This document shows positions 1 to 7,913 of a stretch of 16,320 bases of DNA, in pieces. This stretch comes from Thermodesulfobacteriota bacterium. Lineage in GTDB: Bacteria > Desulfobacterota > DSM-4660 > Desulfatiglandales > Desulfatiglandaceae. The notes below the pieces were generated by a model. That model was not told where the DNA came from, searched no databases, and worked only from the letters and a program-made list of their open reading frames with translations. Every line of letters starts with the position of its first letter. Position 1 is the stretch's first letter. The stretch spans positions 1 through 16,320 of the forward strand of contig JANQDY010000028.1 in assembly GCA_028278625.1 (NCBI GenBank), read 5' to 3'. The position numbers and the translations under genes were made by a program.

Positions 1-868
1 CGTGTATACCGGAGAGCGGAAATTCATCCACGTGGATGTGGATCCGGCACAGATCGGCAAAAACTTCACCGTGGACCTGGGGGTTTGCGCAGACGCGGGC
101 CTGACCCTGAATGCCCTTTTGGAGGAAATCGAAACCCGCAACATAAGGCCCGGACCCGCCTCTCTCAACATTTCCCAGATGCGCACAGAGCTTGAGCGAA
201 AGACCGACTATGATGATGTTCCCATCAAACCCCAGCGGGTTTTTCACGAAATCAACGGATTTTTTGACGAAGAGACCCTCTTTCTCACCTGTATCGGATT
301 GAATCAGATCTGGTCCGGACAGCTTCAGAAAATATCGAAGCCGAGGCATTATCTGGACTGTGGCGGGGCCGGCCCCCTGGGCTGGGATCTGCCGGCCGCC
401 ATCGGCGCCAAAGTGGCCCGGCCGGACAAGCAGGTGGTGACCGTCACCGGTGATTTCGGTTTCCAGTTCTGCATGGATGCGCTGCCCGTGGCGGTCATGT
501 ACAGAATACCTTTTGTTTGTATTGTGTTGAATAACGGGTATCTGGGGCTCATTCGTCAGGCGGAAAAATACATCTACGACATGGATTATGAAGTGCAGAT
601 TTGGTACGACGGGGTGAGCGGGGCGGAAGAGACAGACTTATCTCAGGAACCTCCCATGCCCGAAAACCAGGGCCGTGGATTCGATTTCGTCAAATTTGCA
701 GACGCCTGCGGGGCAAAGGGTGAGCGGGTGACGGCCCCTGAAGAGATACGGCCGGCTCTGAAACGGGCCGTGGATGCCGGTGTCCCCTATATCGTGGAGG
801 TCATCCTTGAAAGGGATACGGACTGCTCCATGGGGGTTGCCATTGACGCCATTCGCGAATTCGAGTAA
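1..868 (+). CDS. gcl: Glyoxylate carboligase (tartronate-semialdehyde synthase), C-terminal half, 5' end outside window
   Basis: This TPP-dependent enzyme condenses two glyoxylate molecules to tartronate semialdehyde plus CO2 in the cytoplasm. The frame is open from the first bases. The GTG at position 2 aligns with an internal Val (VYTGERKFIHVD in this gene, VYTKGRKFVHVD in E. coli Gcl as I recall it), so it is not a start. The 288 visible residues are about half of the roughly 590-residue family length: the end of the middle domain and the whole C-terminal TPP domain. The TPP/Mg motif is seen as GDF near residue 150 and NN near 177. Gcl-like stretches are PVKPQRV (here PIKPQRV), GPLGW, NNGYLGLIRQ, DMDYEVQ and the end VEVILER...SMG. 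About ten extra residues follow DMDYEVQIWYDG. The N-terminal site where Gcl carries Val instead of the usual catalytic Glu is off-window. Another TPP carboligase is possible but less likely. Confidence 0.88.
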   Translation, partial: VYTGERKFIHVDVDPAQIGKNFTVDLGVCADAGLTLNALLEEIETRNIRPGPASLNISQMRTELERKTDYDDVPIKPQRVFHEINGFFDEETLFLTCIGLNQIWSGQLQKISKPRHYLDCGGAGPLGWDLPAAIGAKVARPDKQVVTVTGDFGFQFCMDALPVAVMYRIPFVCIVLNNGYLGLIRQAEKYIYDMDYEVQIWYDGVSGAEETDLSQEPPMPENQGRGFDFVKFADACGAKGERVTAPEEIRPALKRAVDAGVPYIVEVILERDTDCSMGVAIDAIREFE

Positions 869-891
869 ATGGAATGGGGAGGGACATGAAA

Positions 892-2178
892 ATGCAGGAA
901 TTAATCGATCGGGCAACGGCCATTCTGAAGAACTTCAAAAAGGAAACCTATGTATTCGGCAGCGGCCTTCTGGATGAGGCCCCGGGCCGTTTTGCGGCCC
1001 AGCTGGGTAAAAAAGCCCTGTTCGTGGGACCCTTTGATCAGCCATGGTTTGAACCCATTTCAAACAGGGTGTTGGCTTCCCTAAAAACCGCGGGGGTTCG
1101 GGTTGTGGATGAGGCGCGTTCCGCTGCCCCAAATGCCCCCTTCGTGGATGTTTACCGCATTCACAGCCATATCATGCACAAGCGTCCCGAAGTGATCGTT
1201 GTGGCCGACGGCGGCTCGGGCATTGATGCCGCCAAAGGGGCGGCCATGCTGGCCACCCTGGGGGATATTGAGCCGGAGATCGATCCCTTTTTCGGCGTGG
1301 GGCAGGTCACGAAGGCGTGCCAGGAGAGGGACCGCACCATCATGCCGGTGGTGGCGGTCATGATGGCCGCCAGCTCGGGTGCCCATCTCACCAAATACGC
1401 CAACATCACGGATCCGGTAAAGGGGCAGAAGAAGCTCATTGTGGACGAAGCCATCGTTCCGCCCCGTTCCGTATTCGATTATGATGTCACCGTGACCCAG
1501 CCCATGAGCCTGACCCTGGACGGGGGGCTTGACGGCATCGCCCACTGCCTGGAGGTCTATTTCGGAGCACCCCCGGAGGTCCGGGACCGTGCGGCCCAGG
1601 TGGCGGAACTGGGACTGGAGCTGATTCTTCTGGGGCTCAGCAAAGTGAAGGAGGACCCACAAAACATCGAGGCACGGACCCTCCTTGGCCTGGGAACGGA
1701 TCTCGGGGGGTACGCCATCATGATCGGAGGGACCTCCGGCGCCCATCTCACCAGCTTCTCCCTCATTGATGTCTTGAGCCACGGCCGGGCCTGTGCCCTC
1801 ATGAATCCCTACTACACGATCTTCTTTGCCCCGGCCATTGAGGAAAAACTGCGGGTGATCGGTCGCATCTATCAGAAATACGGCTACATTGACGGGGACC
1901 TGGAACGACTCTCCGGCCGGGACCTGGGTCTGGCGGTTGCCCGAGGCATGGTGGGGTTCAGCCGGTTCCTGGATTTTCCCGTTTGTCTGAAGGATGTGCC
2001 GAACGTCACCGGGGCCCACCTGGAACGGGCCCTCGCGGCGGCCAAGGACCCCCAGCTGGACATGAAACTTCGAAATATGCCCATCCCCCTAAACGCCGAT
2101 CTGGTGGACGACTATATGGGACCCATTCTGGAAGCGGCATGGGAAGGGGATTTTGATCGGATCAAAAACATGGTATAA
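892..2178 (+). CDS. Iron-containing alcohol dehydrogenase, divergent subfamily
   Basis: This is an NAD(P)-dependent group III (Fe-type) alcohol dehydrogenase of about 428 residues. The nucleotide-binding motif GGSGIDAAK lies near residues 107-115. Metal-ligand candidates are Asp214 and His218 (in GGLDGIAHCLE), His285 (GAHLTSF) and His297 (LSHG). The usual TTSGTGSE stretch is replaced by AASSGAHL, so it is not a close relative of the common butanol or lactaldehyde enzymes. In-frame ATGs occur at 874, 886 and 892. I chose 892 because GGAGG at 878-882 lies 9 nt upstream; 886 leaves only 3 nt. It starts 23 bp after gcl, so the two are probably cotranscribed. No GarR/GlxR-type tartronate-semialdehyde reductase is visible, and I infer this enzyme might reduce the Gcl product to glycerate. 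It could instead act on glycolaldehyde, ethylene glycol or another alcohol. Family call is firm, substrate unknown. Confidence 0.85.
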   Translation: MQELIDRATAILKNFKKETYVFGSGLLDEAPGRFAAQLGKKALFVGPFDQPWFEPISNRVLASLKTAGVRVVDEARSAAPNAPFVDVYRIHSHIMHKRPEVIVVADGGSGIDAAKGAAMLATLGDIEPEIDPFFGVGQVTKACQERDRTIMPVVAVMMAASSGAHLTKYANITDPVKGQKKLIVDEAIVPPRSVFDYDVTVTQPMSLTLDGGLDGIAHCLEVYFGAPPEVRDRAAQVAELGLELILLGLSKVKEDPQNIEARTLLGLGTDLGGYAIMIGGTSGAHLTSFSLIDVLSHGRACALMNPYYTIFFAPAIEEKLRVIGRIYQKYGYIDGDLERLSGRDLGLAVARGMVGFSRFLDFPVCLKDVPNVTGAHLERALAAAKDPQLDMKLRNMPIPLNADLVDDYMGPILEAAWEGDFDRIKNMV

Positions 2179-2195
2179 GGGTGCAGTTATAAGGT

Positions 2196-2210
2196 GTCAG
2201 GGAGCCTGAC
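2196..2210. repeat. Short perfect inverted repeat (GTCAGG-N3-CCTGAC)
   Basis: The arms GTCAGG (2196-2201) and CCTGAC (2205-2210) are exact reverse complements around a 3-nt loop. They lie in the 78-bp gap between the alcohol dehydrogenase and larA-like genes. No T-run follows immediately, so it is not a standard intrinsic terminator. It could be a small mRNA hairpin, a protein-binding site, or chance. Confidence 0.35.
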
Positions 2211-2256
2211 CAATGGATCGAGTTGTTTTTAAATTGGCGCTAATGGGAGATGGGAA

Positions 2257-3546
2257 ATGAACATTCACCTGATGTACGGCCGTGAAGGGTTGGCGGTGGA
2301 CTTTCCCGACGACCTGGATGTGACGGTGATTCGAAAGCATCCCATGACACCCCTTGCGAATCCTACAGGGGCCGTTCGGCAGGCCCTCGAACACCCGGTG
2401 GGCGCGCCCGCCCTGTTGGAGCAGGCAAGGGCCGGGAAAAGCGCCTGCATTCTGATCTGTGATATTACACGTCCCGTACCCAACGACATTCTGCTTCCCC
2501 CGTTGATCGAAACGCTCACAAGGGGTGGCATTTCCAGGGAAAACATTATGATCCTGGTGGCCACCGGCCTTCACCGACCCAATGAGGGCGAAGAGTTGAG
2601 GGAGATCATCGGTTCAGATGCTGTTTTTGAAACAGTGCCCGTGGAAAACCATTTTGCACGGGACCGGTCCGCCCATGTGGATCTGGGGGTGACATCCGGC
2701 GGTATTCCCATCGCCATCGACCGGCGGTTTGCCACGGCCGATCTCAAGATCGTAACCGGGCTTGTGGAACCCCACTTTATGGCGGGATATTCAGGGGGCC
2801 GGAAAGTGGTGGCCCCGGGCGTGGCATATCAGGATACCATTTTGAAATTCCACACGGCCCATGTTCTGGAACACCCAAAGGCCGCCAACTGCATTCTGGA
2901 AGGAAACCCCCTGCACCAGGCGCAACTGGAGATTGTGCGGGCCGTGGGGGAAATGATGGCCCTGAATGTGGTGATTGATGAGGACCGAAACTTGGGATTT
3001 GTCAACTTCGGCGACATCCTAAAGAGCCATTCTGAGGCGGTTGATTTCATGCGGCCCCACGCCCGGGTAGACGTTGGCGAACGGTTTCATACGGTGGTCA
3101 CCACCAGTGCGGGGTACCCTCTGGACAAGACCTATTACCAGACCGTCAAGGGGATGGTCGGTGTCATGGATATCGTGTCGCCCGGCGGTGATATCATCAT
3201 CGCCAGTGCCTGCTCTGAAGGGATGGGAAGCGCTGAATTTGTAGGCGCCCAGATAAACCTTTCCAGGCTGGGACCCCAGGCCTTCATGGATGAACTCATG
3301 ACCCGCGAAAAGGCGCACATCGATGAATGGCAGACGGAAATGCTGGTAAAAGCCCTGCGGGTGGCCGACATTCATCTTTATACCAAAGGGATTTCGGCCG
3401 GGGATCTCAAAAATACCTGTGTCCGGTCGGTTCCCTCCATTGAAACGGCGGTTTCCGAAAGCACCAAGCGACACGGGGACAACCGCGTGGCGGTGGTTCC
3501 GGAAGGCCCCTACGTGGTTCCCCTCTATCAAAGGCAAGGAGAATAA
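2257..3546 (+). CDS. larA: LarA-family nickel-dependent 2-hydroxyacid racemase/epimerase
   Basis: LarA enzymes use the nickel-pincer (NPN) cofactor to interconvert enantiomers of 2-hydroxyacids by hydride abstraction at the alpha carbon. This 429-residue protein has the family length and hallmark sites: CDITRP (Asp69, Arg72), ATGLHRP (His106), EPHFMAGYSGGRK (His173, Lys183) and FHTAH (His199). These match, within one or two positions, the proton-transfer histidines 108 and 174, the cofactor-tethering Lys184 and the nickel ligand His200 of Lactobacillus plantarum LarA, so it looks catalytically competent. The ATG has GGGAGA at 2245-2250, 6 nt upstream. It sits directly before a GlcDEF-type oxidase and after gcl, so lactate, glycerate or a related hydroxyacid are candidate substrates. 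LarA paralogues are known to act on several 2-hydroxyacids, so lactate should not be assumed. The cofactor genes larB, larC and larE are not in the window. Confidence 0.87.
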   Translation: MNIHLMYGREGLAVDFPDDLDVTVIRKHPMTPLANPTGAVRQALEHPVGAPALLEQARAGKSACILICDITRPVPNDILLPPLIETLTRGGISRENIMILVATGLHRPNEGEELREIIGSDAVFETVPVENHFARDRSAHVDLGVTSGGIPIAIDRRFATADLKIVTGLVEPHFMAGYSGGRKVVAPGVAYQDTILKFHTAHVLEHPKAANCILEGNPLHQAQLEIVRAVGEMMALNVVIDEDRNLGFVNFGDILKSHSEAVDFMRPHARVDVGERFHTVVTTSAGYPLDKTYYQTVKGMVGVMDIVSPGGDIIIASACSEGMGSAEFVGAQINLSRLGPQAFMDELMTREKAHIDEWQTEMLVKALRVADIHLYTKGISAGDLKNTCVRSVPSIETAVSESTKRHGDNRVAVVPEGPYVVPLYQRQGE

Positions 3547-3547
3547 G

Positions 3548-4939
3548 ATGGATCATCAACAGCTCATAGAGCAGCTCAAAGGGATCGTGGGCGCCGAGTA
3601 TGTCCTGTCAAGCCAGATGGACCTCATGCTCTACAGTTACGATGCCTCCCTGGGGAAGGGCATGCCCGATGCGGTGGTGCTCCCCGGTTCCACTGAAGAG
3701 GTATCGCAGGTGATGCGGCTGGCTTATGAAGAGAAAATTCCCATTCTGGGTCGTGGATCAGGCACCAACCTCACCGGCGGCACCATTCCGGTGAACGGCG
3801 GGATTGTTGTCCACTTCTCCCGGATGAACCGCATTCTGGACATCGATATTCCCAACCGCACCGTCACCGTGGAACCGGGGGTGATCACCCTGGATTTGCA
3901 GACGGAGGTGCAGAAGCACGGCTTTGTGTATCAGCCGGACCCCGCCAGCCAGAAGGTCAGCACCATCGGCGGCAATATCGCGGAGAATTCAGGCGGGCCC
4001 CACTGTCTCAAATACGGGGTCACCAGCAACCACATTCAGGGGCTTGAACTGGTATTGGACGACGGGACGGTGGTCAGGACCGGAGAAAAGACCTGGGATC
4101 ATCCGGGATTCGATATCACGGGGCTCTTTGTGGGATGCGAGGGGACCCTGGGATTGGTGACCAAGGCCATTTTGAAGCTGGAACGGGCCCCACAGGCAGT
4201 GAAAACCATGCTGGCCATCTATGAAACCATTGAAGACGGTGCCAATACGGTATCGGCAATTATCGCCGAGGGGATCATCCCCGCCACCCTCGAAATGATG
4301 GATAACCGCGTCATGCGGGCCGTGGAGGAGACCATCAAGGTGGGCTATCCCCTGGATGCCGCGGCGGTTCTGATCATCGAACTGGACGGCATGCCCGAAG
4401 GGATGGAGGATTGCGCGGCCAAAATCATGGACATCTGCCGCAGGAACAATGTGCGGGAGGTGAAACTGGCCAAGGATGAGGCCGAGCGGGCCACCCTCTG
4501 GGCCGGCCGGAAGGGGGCCTTTGGGGCAGTGGGGCAGGTGCGTCCCAGCTATCTGTGCTGCGACGGTACGGTACCCCGCACAAAGCTGCCGGAGGTGCTG
4601 AACAAAGTTATTGCCATCGGTGAAAAATACGACCTTCCCATCGGAAACGTGTTTCATGCGGGCGACGGTAACCTCCACCCCCTCATCATGTTTGATGAAA
4701 GGGACGAAGAAGAAAAGGAAAGGGTATTAAAAGCATCCACCGAGATCTTAAAGGCCTGCGCCGATGCAGGGGGCACCATCAGCGGCGAACACGGGGTGGG
4801 GCTCGAAAAACTGCGGGAAACCGCCTATATCTTCTGTGACAAGGACCTTTCATTTGAAAAGAGCATCAAAGAGGCATTTGATTTCAACAATATCATCAAT
4901 CCCGGAAAAATGATTCCCGAAGCGGTCTGTAGCCTTTAA
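3548..4939 (+). CDS. glcD: Glycolate/lactate oxidase FAD-binding subunit GlcD
   Basis: This 463-residue flavoprotein of the GlcD/D-lactate dehydrogenase family oxidises a 2-hydroxyacid to the 2-oxoacid and passes electrons to its partner Fe-S subunit. The PCMH-type FAD domain fills about residues 38-215 and contains GRGSGTNLTGG (68-78), IGGNIAENSGGP (140-151) and the CEGTLGLVT stretch (197-205). The C-terminal FAD-oxidase cap has the active-site motifs HAGDGNLHP (370-378) and GEHGVG (413-418). The frame is open upstream to 3419, overlapping the racemase gene, but the ATG at 3548 has AAGGAG at 3536-3541 with 6-nt spacing and begins exactly where family members begin. It follows the larA stop by 1 bp, indicating one operon with translational coupling. 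Neighbouring glcE- and glcF-like genes favour glycolate; D-lactate is the alternative. Confidence 0.92.
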   Translation: MDHQQLIEQLKGIVGAEYVLSSQMDLMLYSYDASLGKGMPDAVVLPGSTEEVSQVMRLAYEEKIPILGRGSGTNLTGGTIPVNGGIVVHFSRMNRILDIDIPNRTVTVEPGVITLDLQTEVQKHGFVYQPDPASQKVSTIGGNIAENSGGPHCLKYGVTSNHIQGLELVLDDGTVVRTGEKTWDHPGFDITGLFVGCEGTLGLVTKAILKLERAPQAVKTMLAIYETIEDGANTVSAIIAEGIIPATLEMMDNRVMRAVEETIKVGYPLDAAAVLIIELDGMPEGMEDCAAKIMDICRRNNVREVKLAKDEAERATLWAGRKGAFGAVGQVRPSYLCCDGTVPRTKLPEVLNKVIAIGEKYDLPIGNVFHAGDGNLHPLIMFDERDEEEKERVLKASTEILKACADAGGTISGEHGVGLEKLRETAYIFCDKDLSFEKSIKEAFDFNNIINPGKMIPEAVCSL

Positions 4940-4963
4940 AACCCCATCAAGGAGTTTGACAAA

Positions 4964-6409
4964 GTGAAAGATTTTGAAGCGGTTATCAAAGAATTGACGG
5001 ATGTGGCCGGCCCAGGGGCCATTACAACCGCAGCCGATGAACTGGAACGGTTCAGGGTGGACCATTTGCTGCCCAAAGCGGTGGCTTTTCCCAAAAACAC
5101 CAAAGCCGTTGCCGATATTGTTCGTGTGGCAGGGTCCCATAACCTGGCGGTTTCACCCCATGGCAGCGGCACCAAAACAGCCCTTGGAAATCCGCCTCTG
5201 AGGCTGGATCTGGTGATATGCACCAGGCGGATGAACCATATCATCGACGTGGATGCGGCGAATCTCAGCATCACGGTGGAGTCAGGGGTCAAATTCAGGG
5301 ATATTCAGGCGCGCCTGGGAACGGAGGAGGATCGCTGTTATCTCCCACTGGAGGATCTTGAAACAGAGGCCGATGAAGTGATCTGTTCGGATCGCATCCA
5401 CAGCGGCGCTTTTCTCCCCATGGACCCGCCCGATGCGGACCGCGCCACCATCGGCGGGATCATCGCCACCAACAGCAGCGGGCCGAGACGGCTTTTGTAC
5501 CGAATGCCCCGGGACCTGATCCTGGGGGTTCGCATGGTATCGCCCACCGGGGATATTGTGGGGTCGGGCGGTAAAACCGTCAAAAACGTCTCCGGCTATG
5601 ATGTCTCCAAGCTGTCAGTGGGGTCCCTGGGAAGCCTGGGGGTCCTCTGTGAGATGACCTTCAAGCTCCTGCCATTGCCTGAGAAAATGGAGACCCTGCT
5701 CTTCTCCTTTGATACCTTTGATGCGGCATCGGCCTTTGCGGATCAGGTTCTGGATACCTCGCTCCTTCCGGCAGCGGTTGATGTGTTGAACGGGCGGGCC
5801 TTTGCCAACGTGCCGTTTCTATTAACCGGCGATTTTGATGCAAAATCGTACGTGGCCGTGATCGCCCTGGAGGGATTCTCTCCGGCAGTGGCACGCATGC
5901 GGAGGGAGATGGGGGAAATGGCCACGGCCGGGGATTGCCAATCATCCCACGTTTTGGAAGACCATGCCCATCAGACCTTCTGGCTGGCCGTAAGCGGATT
6001 GGCCCGGGCCCTGTCCAATAAACACCCGGGGGTGGTCACCCTGAATGCGGGTTCTCCGATTTCAGAGTGGGGAACCATGATGGAAACCCTTGAAACGGCT
6101 TTTTCAAATGCCGGGGTGCCCCATGCACTGCAGGCCCATGCTGGAAACGGTGCCTGCATTGCCCACCTGCTGCCCGATGGGACTGATGAACCGACCATGG
6201 CAAAGGCGGTTGAGACCATCAATGACCTCTCCCGGCACTTCACCGAAAACGGCGGTTCCCTGGTGGTCTCAAAAGCCCCCCAGGCGTTGAAGAAAAACCT
6301 GAACATCTGGGGGGAGCCCGGATCAGCGTTTCCGGTCATGGAACGGCTGAAACAGAAGATCGATCCCACTGGCATGATGAATCCCGGCCGCTTTGTGGGG
6401 GGCCTTTGA
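4964..6409 (+). CDS. glcE: Glycolate oxidase FAD-binding subunit, GlcE-like, enlarged
   Basis: This is the second FAD/PCMH-domain subunit of the 2-hydroxyacid dehydrogenase. The FAD-binding loop reads SPHGSGTKTALG (64-75). The block from SGPRR through VKNVSGYDVSKLSVGSLGSLGVL (about 172-228) is the clearest GlcE signature. At 481 residues it is much longer than E. coli GlcE (about 350). An extra acidic stretch lies near residues 120-147, and the C-terminal half ends in DPTGMMNPGRFVGGL, like full FAD-oxidase proteins. The HAGDGNLHP motif of GlcD is absent; HAGNGACIAHL occupies a similar place. The start is GTG with AAGGAG at 4949-4954, 9 nt upstream, 24 bp after glcD. It probably forms a GlcDEF complex at the inner face of the membrane. 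An independent GlcD-type oxidase is possible. Confidence 0.87.
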   Translation: MKDFEAVIKELTDVAGPGAITTAADELERFRVDHLLPKAVAFPKNTKAVADIVRVAGSHNLAVSPHGSGTKTALGNPPLRLDLVICTRRMNHIIDVDAANLSITVESGVKFRDIQARLGTEEDRCYLPLEDLETEADEVICSDRIHSGAFLPMDPPDADRATIGGIIATNSSGPRRLLYRMPRDLILGVRMVSPTGDIVGSGGKTVKNVSGYDVSKLSVGSLGSLGVLCEMTFKLLPLPEKMETLLFSFDTFDAASAFADQVLDTSLLPAAVDVLNGRAFANVPFLLTGDFDAKSYVAVIALEGFSPAVARMRREMGEMATAGDCQSSHVLEDHAHQTFWLAVSGLARALSNKHPGVVTLNAGSPISEWGTMMETLETAFSNAGVPHALQAHAGNGACIAHLLPDGTDEPTMAKAVETINDLSRHFTENGGSLVVSKAPQALKKNLNIWGEPGSAFPVMERLKQKIDPTGMMNPGRFVGGL

Positions 6410-6468
6410 AAAGACGGAATTCACAAGTCAGGAGCCAGAATATAAGATATGAAACGGGGTAAAGTACC

Positions 6469-7614
6469 ATGAATATCGTTCAACTGAAAAAGCTGTCCTA
6501 TGATGAAGTGGCCAAATGCAACAAGTGCGGGTTCTGTCTTCCCAGTTGTCCCACCTACAATGTGGTCGGTCAGGAAGCCTATTCTCCCAGGGGGCGAAAC
6601 GCCATTACCCGTTTTGCCATTGAAAACAAGCTGCCCCTCAGTGATGATACGGAGCGTTCCATTTTTACCTGCCTGGGGTGCGGCGCCTGTACCGCCGTTT
6701 GCCTGTCCAGTGTTCAGACCAAGGATCTGATTTTTCAAAACCGCGAATGCCAGGTGGATGCGGGGTTCTATCCAAAAATCGCAGAGCGGCTGGTCAAAAC
6801 CCTTGAGGAAAGCCGAAACATTTCGGATGACGACCCGGAAGACCGGGACGAATGGCTGGAGTTGATCAAGGAGCTTCCTGAGGGGGCCCTTGAAAAAGAC
6901 CGTGCGGATGTGGTGTTTTTCGTGGGATGCGTGGCATCCTTTTTTCCCATGGTTCAAAACATCCCCGCCAACATGGCCCGAATCCTCCAAAAGGCCGGTG
7001 TGGATTTTACGATCCTGGGGGGTGATGAGTGGTGCTGCGGGTTTCCTTTGGTGGGGACCGGCATGCCGGAGAAGCTGGAGGAGATGAAGGCCCACAATCT
7101 TCAAAAGGTGGCGGACGTGGGTGCCGAAACGATTGTCTTTACCTGCCCGTCCTGTCTCCATACCTGGCGGCATTTCTACGACACGGACCTAAAGCTGGTT
7201 CATTCCAGCCAGCTCATGGCGGAGCTCATAGAAGAAGGGAAGCTTAAGCTGACCGGGCGGCAAAACGGGACCGTCACCTACCATGATCCCTGTGATCTGG
7301 GCCGTAACACCGGTGTCTATGAAGAACCCCGGCAGGTGATAAAGGCCGTTTCAGGGCTCAGTTTTACGGAACTCCCCATGAACCGCAAATTTTCCATATG
7401 CTGCGGCGGCGGGGGCAACGTGGAAATGACCGATGCCGATCTCTCTGCCCAGGTGGCCCAGGTGAAACTGGATGCGGTCAAGGCTTCCGGTGCTGACATG
7501 GTCGTTACCGCCTGCCAGCAGTGTGTCCGCACCATGGCAACCCGGGCCCGCCGCCAAAAGATGGATCTTACGATCAAGGACTTAACGGAACTGGTGGCAG
7601 AGTCCATGGAATGA
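6469..7614 (+). CDS. glcF: Glycolate oxidase iron-sulfur subunit, GlcF/HdrD-like
   Basis: This 381-residue electron-transfer subunit should carry electrons from the flavin subunits towards quinone or another membrane carrier. Two ferredoxin-type clusters are seen: Cys17, 20, 23, 27 (CNKCGFCLPSCP) and Cys68, 71, 74, 78 (CLGCGACTAVC). The second lacks the Pro that usually follows the last Cys. Two CCG (heterodisulfide-reductase) domains follow, with Cys154, Cys189-190 and CPSC (226-229) in the first and Cys275, Cys311-312 and CQQC (349-352) in the second. No membrane segment is evident, so it would be peripheral. The SD before the ATG is weak (a GGGG run near 6455). It lies 59 bp after the glcE-like gene and is the last gene of the hydroxyacid block. 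LldE/LutA-type or HdrD-type partners are close alternatives. Confidence 0.9.
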   Translation: MNIVQLKKLSYDEVAKCNKCGFCLPSCPTYNVVGQEAYSPRGRNAITRFAIENKLPLSDDTERSIFTCLGCGACTAVCLSSVQTKDLIFQNRECQVDAGFYPKIAERLVKTLEESRNISDDDPEDRDEWLELIKELPEGALEKDRADVVFFVGCVASFFPMVQNIPANMARILQKAGVDFTILGGDEWCCGFPLVGTGMPEKLEEMKAHNLQKVADVGAETIVFTCPSCLHTWRHFYDTDLKLVHSSQLMAELIEEGKLKLTGRQNGTVTYHDPCDLGRNTGVYEEPRQVIKAVSGLSFTELPMNRKFSICCGGGGNVEMTDADLSAQVAQVKLDAVKASGADMVVTACQQCVRTMATRARRQKMDLTIKDLTELVAESME

Positions 7615-7630
7615 TCAGCACCCTTACGGC

Positions 7631-7659
7631 TTGACAAACTTAGTCAATTAGACTAACTT
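7631..7659 (+). promoter_or_regulatory. Sigma-70-like promoter of the antitoxin locus
   Basis: A perfect TTGACA (7631-7636) is followed after 17 bp by TAACTT (7654-7659), a weak -10 match. It lies just upstream of the antitoxin SD (GAGGAG, 7671-7676) and ATG (7683). No terminator was seen after glcF, so read-through from the upstream block is also possible. The -35 and spacing are good; the -10 assignment is less sure. Confidence 0.5.
7640..7656. promoter_or_regulatory. Palindromic operator candidate inside the antitoxin promoter
   Basis: TTAGTC (7640-7645) and GACTAA (7651-7656) form a perfect 6-bp inverted repeat with a 5-nt AT spacer. It lies between the -35 and -10 elements, with the last 3 bp in the -10. 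A second pair, TAGAC (7649-7653) and GTCTA (7664-7668), overlaps it. Antitoxins of the Phd/YefM type autorepress by binding palindromes at this location, so autoregulation is a reasonable inference. Confidence 0.5.
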
Positions 7660-7682
7660 TTCCGTCTATAGAGGAGACTGCC

Positions 7683-7913
7683 ATGAAAGCCGTCAATGTG
7701 CATGAAGCCAAGACCCAACTTTCGGCCCTTCTGGCTGAAGTGGAAAAGAAGGGAGAGCGGATTTTTATCTGCCGAAACGGGAAACCTGTTGCCGATCTGG
7801 TGCCTCACGAACACCCTGATCGTCTTTCACCGCACCCGGTAATGAGTGCTATCCGGATCGCGTATGATCCGACTGAACCCCTCGATGACGATGAATGGCC
7901 GGAGACCCGTTGA
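7683..7913 (+). CDS. Phd/YefM-family antitoxin
   Basis: This 76-residue protein has the typical Phd/YefM N-terminal DNA-binding fold: the start MKAVNVHEAKTQLSALLAEVEKKGE, then IFICRNGKPVADLVPHE (about 29-45). An acidic, flexible C-terminal tail (DPTEPLDDDEW) follows, of the kind that wraps the toxin. Length and motif order match intact family members. GAGGAG at 7671-7676 is 6 nt before the ATG. Its TGA overlaps the toxin ATG by one base (TGATG), the usual antitoxin-toxin coupling. The cognate PIN toxin downstream is broken, so this is an orphan antitoxin. It may still repress its own promoter or neutralise related VapC toxins elsewhere. Confidence 0.88.
   Translation: MKAVNVHEAKTQLSALLAEVEKKGERIFICRNGKPVADLVPHEHPDRLSPHPVMSAIRIAYDPTEPLDDDEWPETR

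Noticed and set aside
1081..2019. Long open frame on the minus strand inside the alcohol dehydrogenase gene
   Set aside because: The + strand frame carries clear family motifs; the antisense translation has none and arises from the GC-rich codon pattern.
3419..3547. Upstream extension of the glcD frame
   Set aside because: It lies wholly within the racemase gene in another frame, has no SD, and the residues do not resemble the GlcD N-terminus.
3989..4678. Long minus-strand open frame inside glcD
   Set aside because: No recognisable domain; shadow of the glcD frame.
6421..7173. Long minus-strand open frame opposite glcF
   Set aside because: No domain and overlaps a gene with complete cysteine motifs on the + strand.
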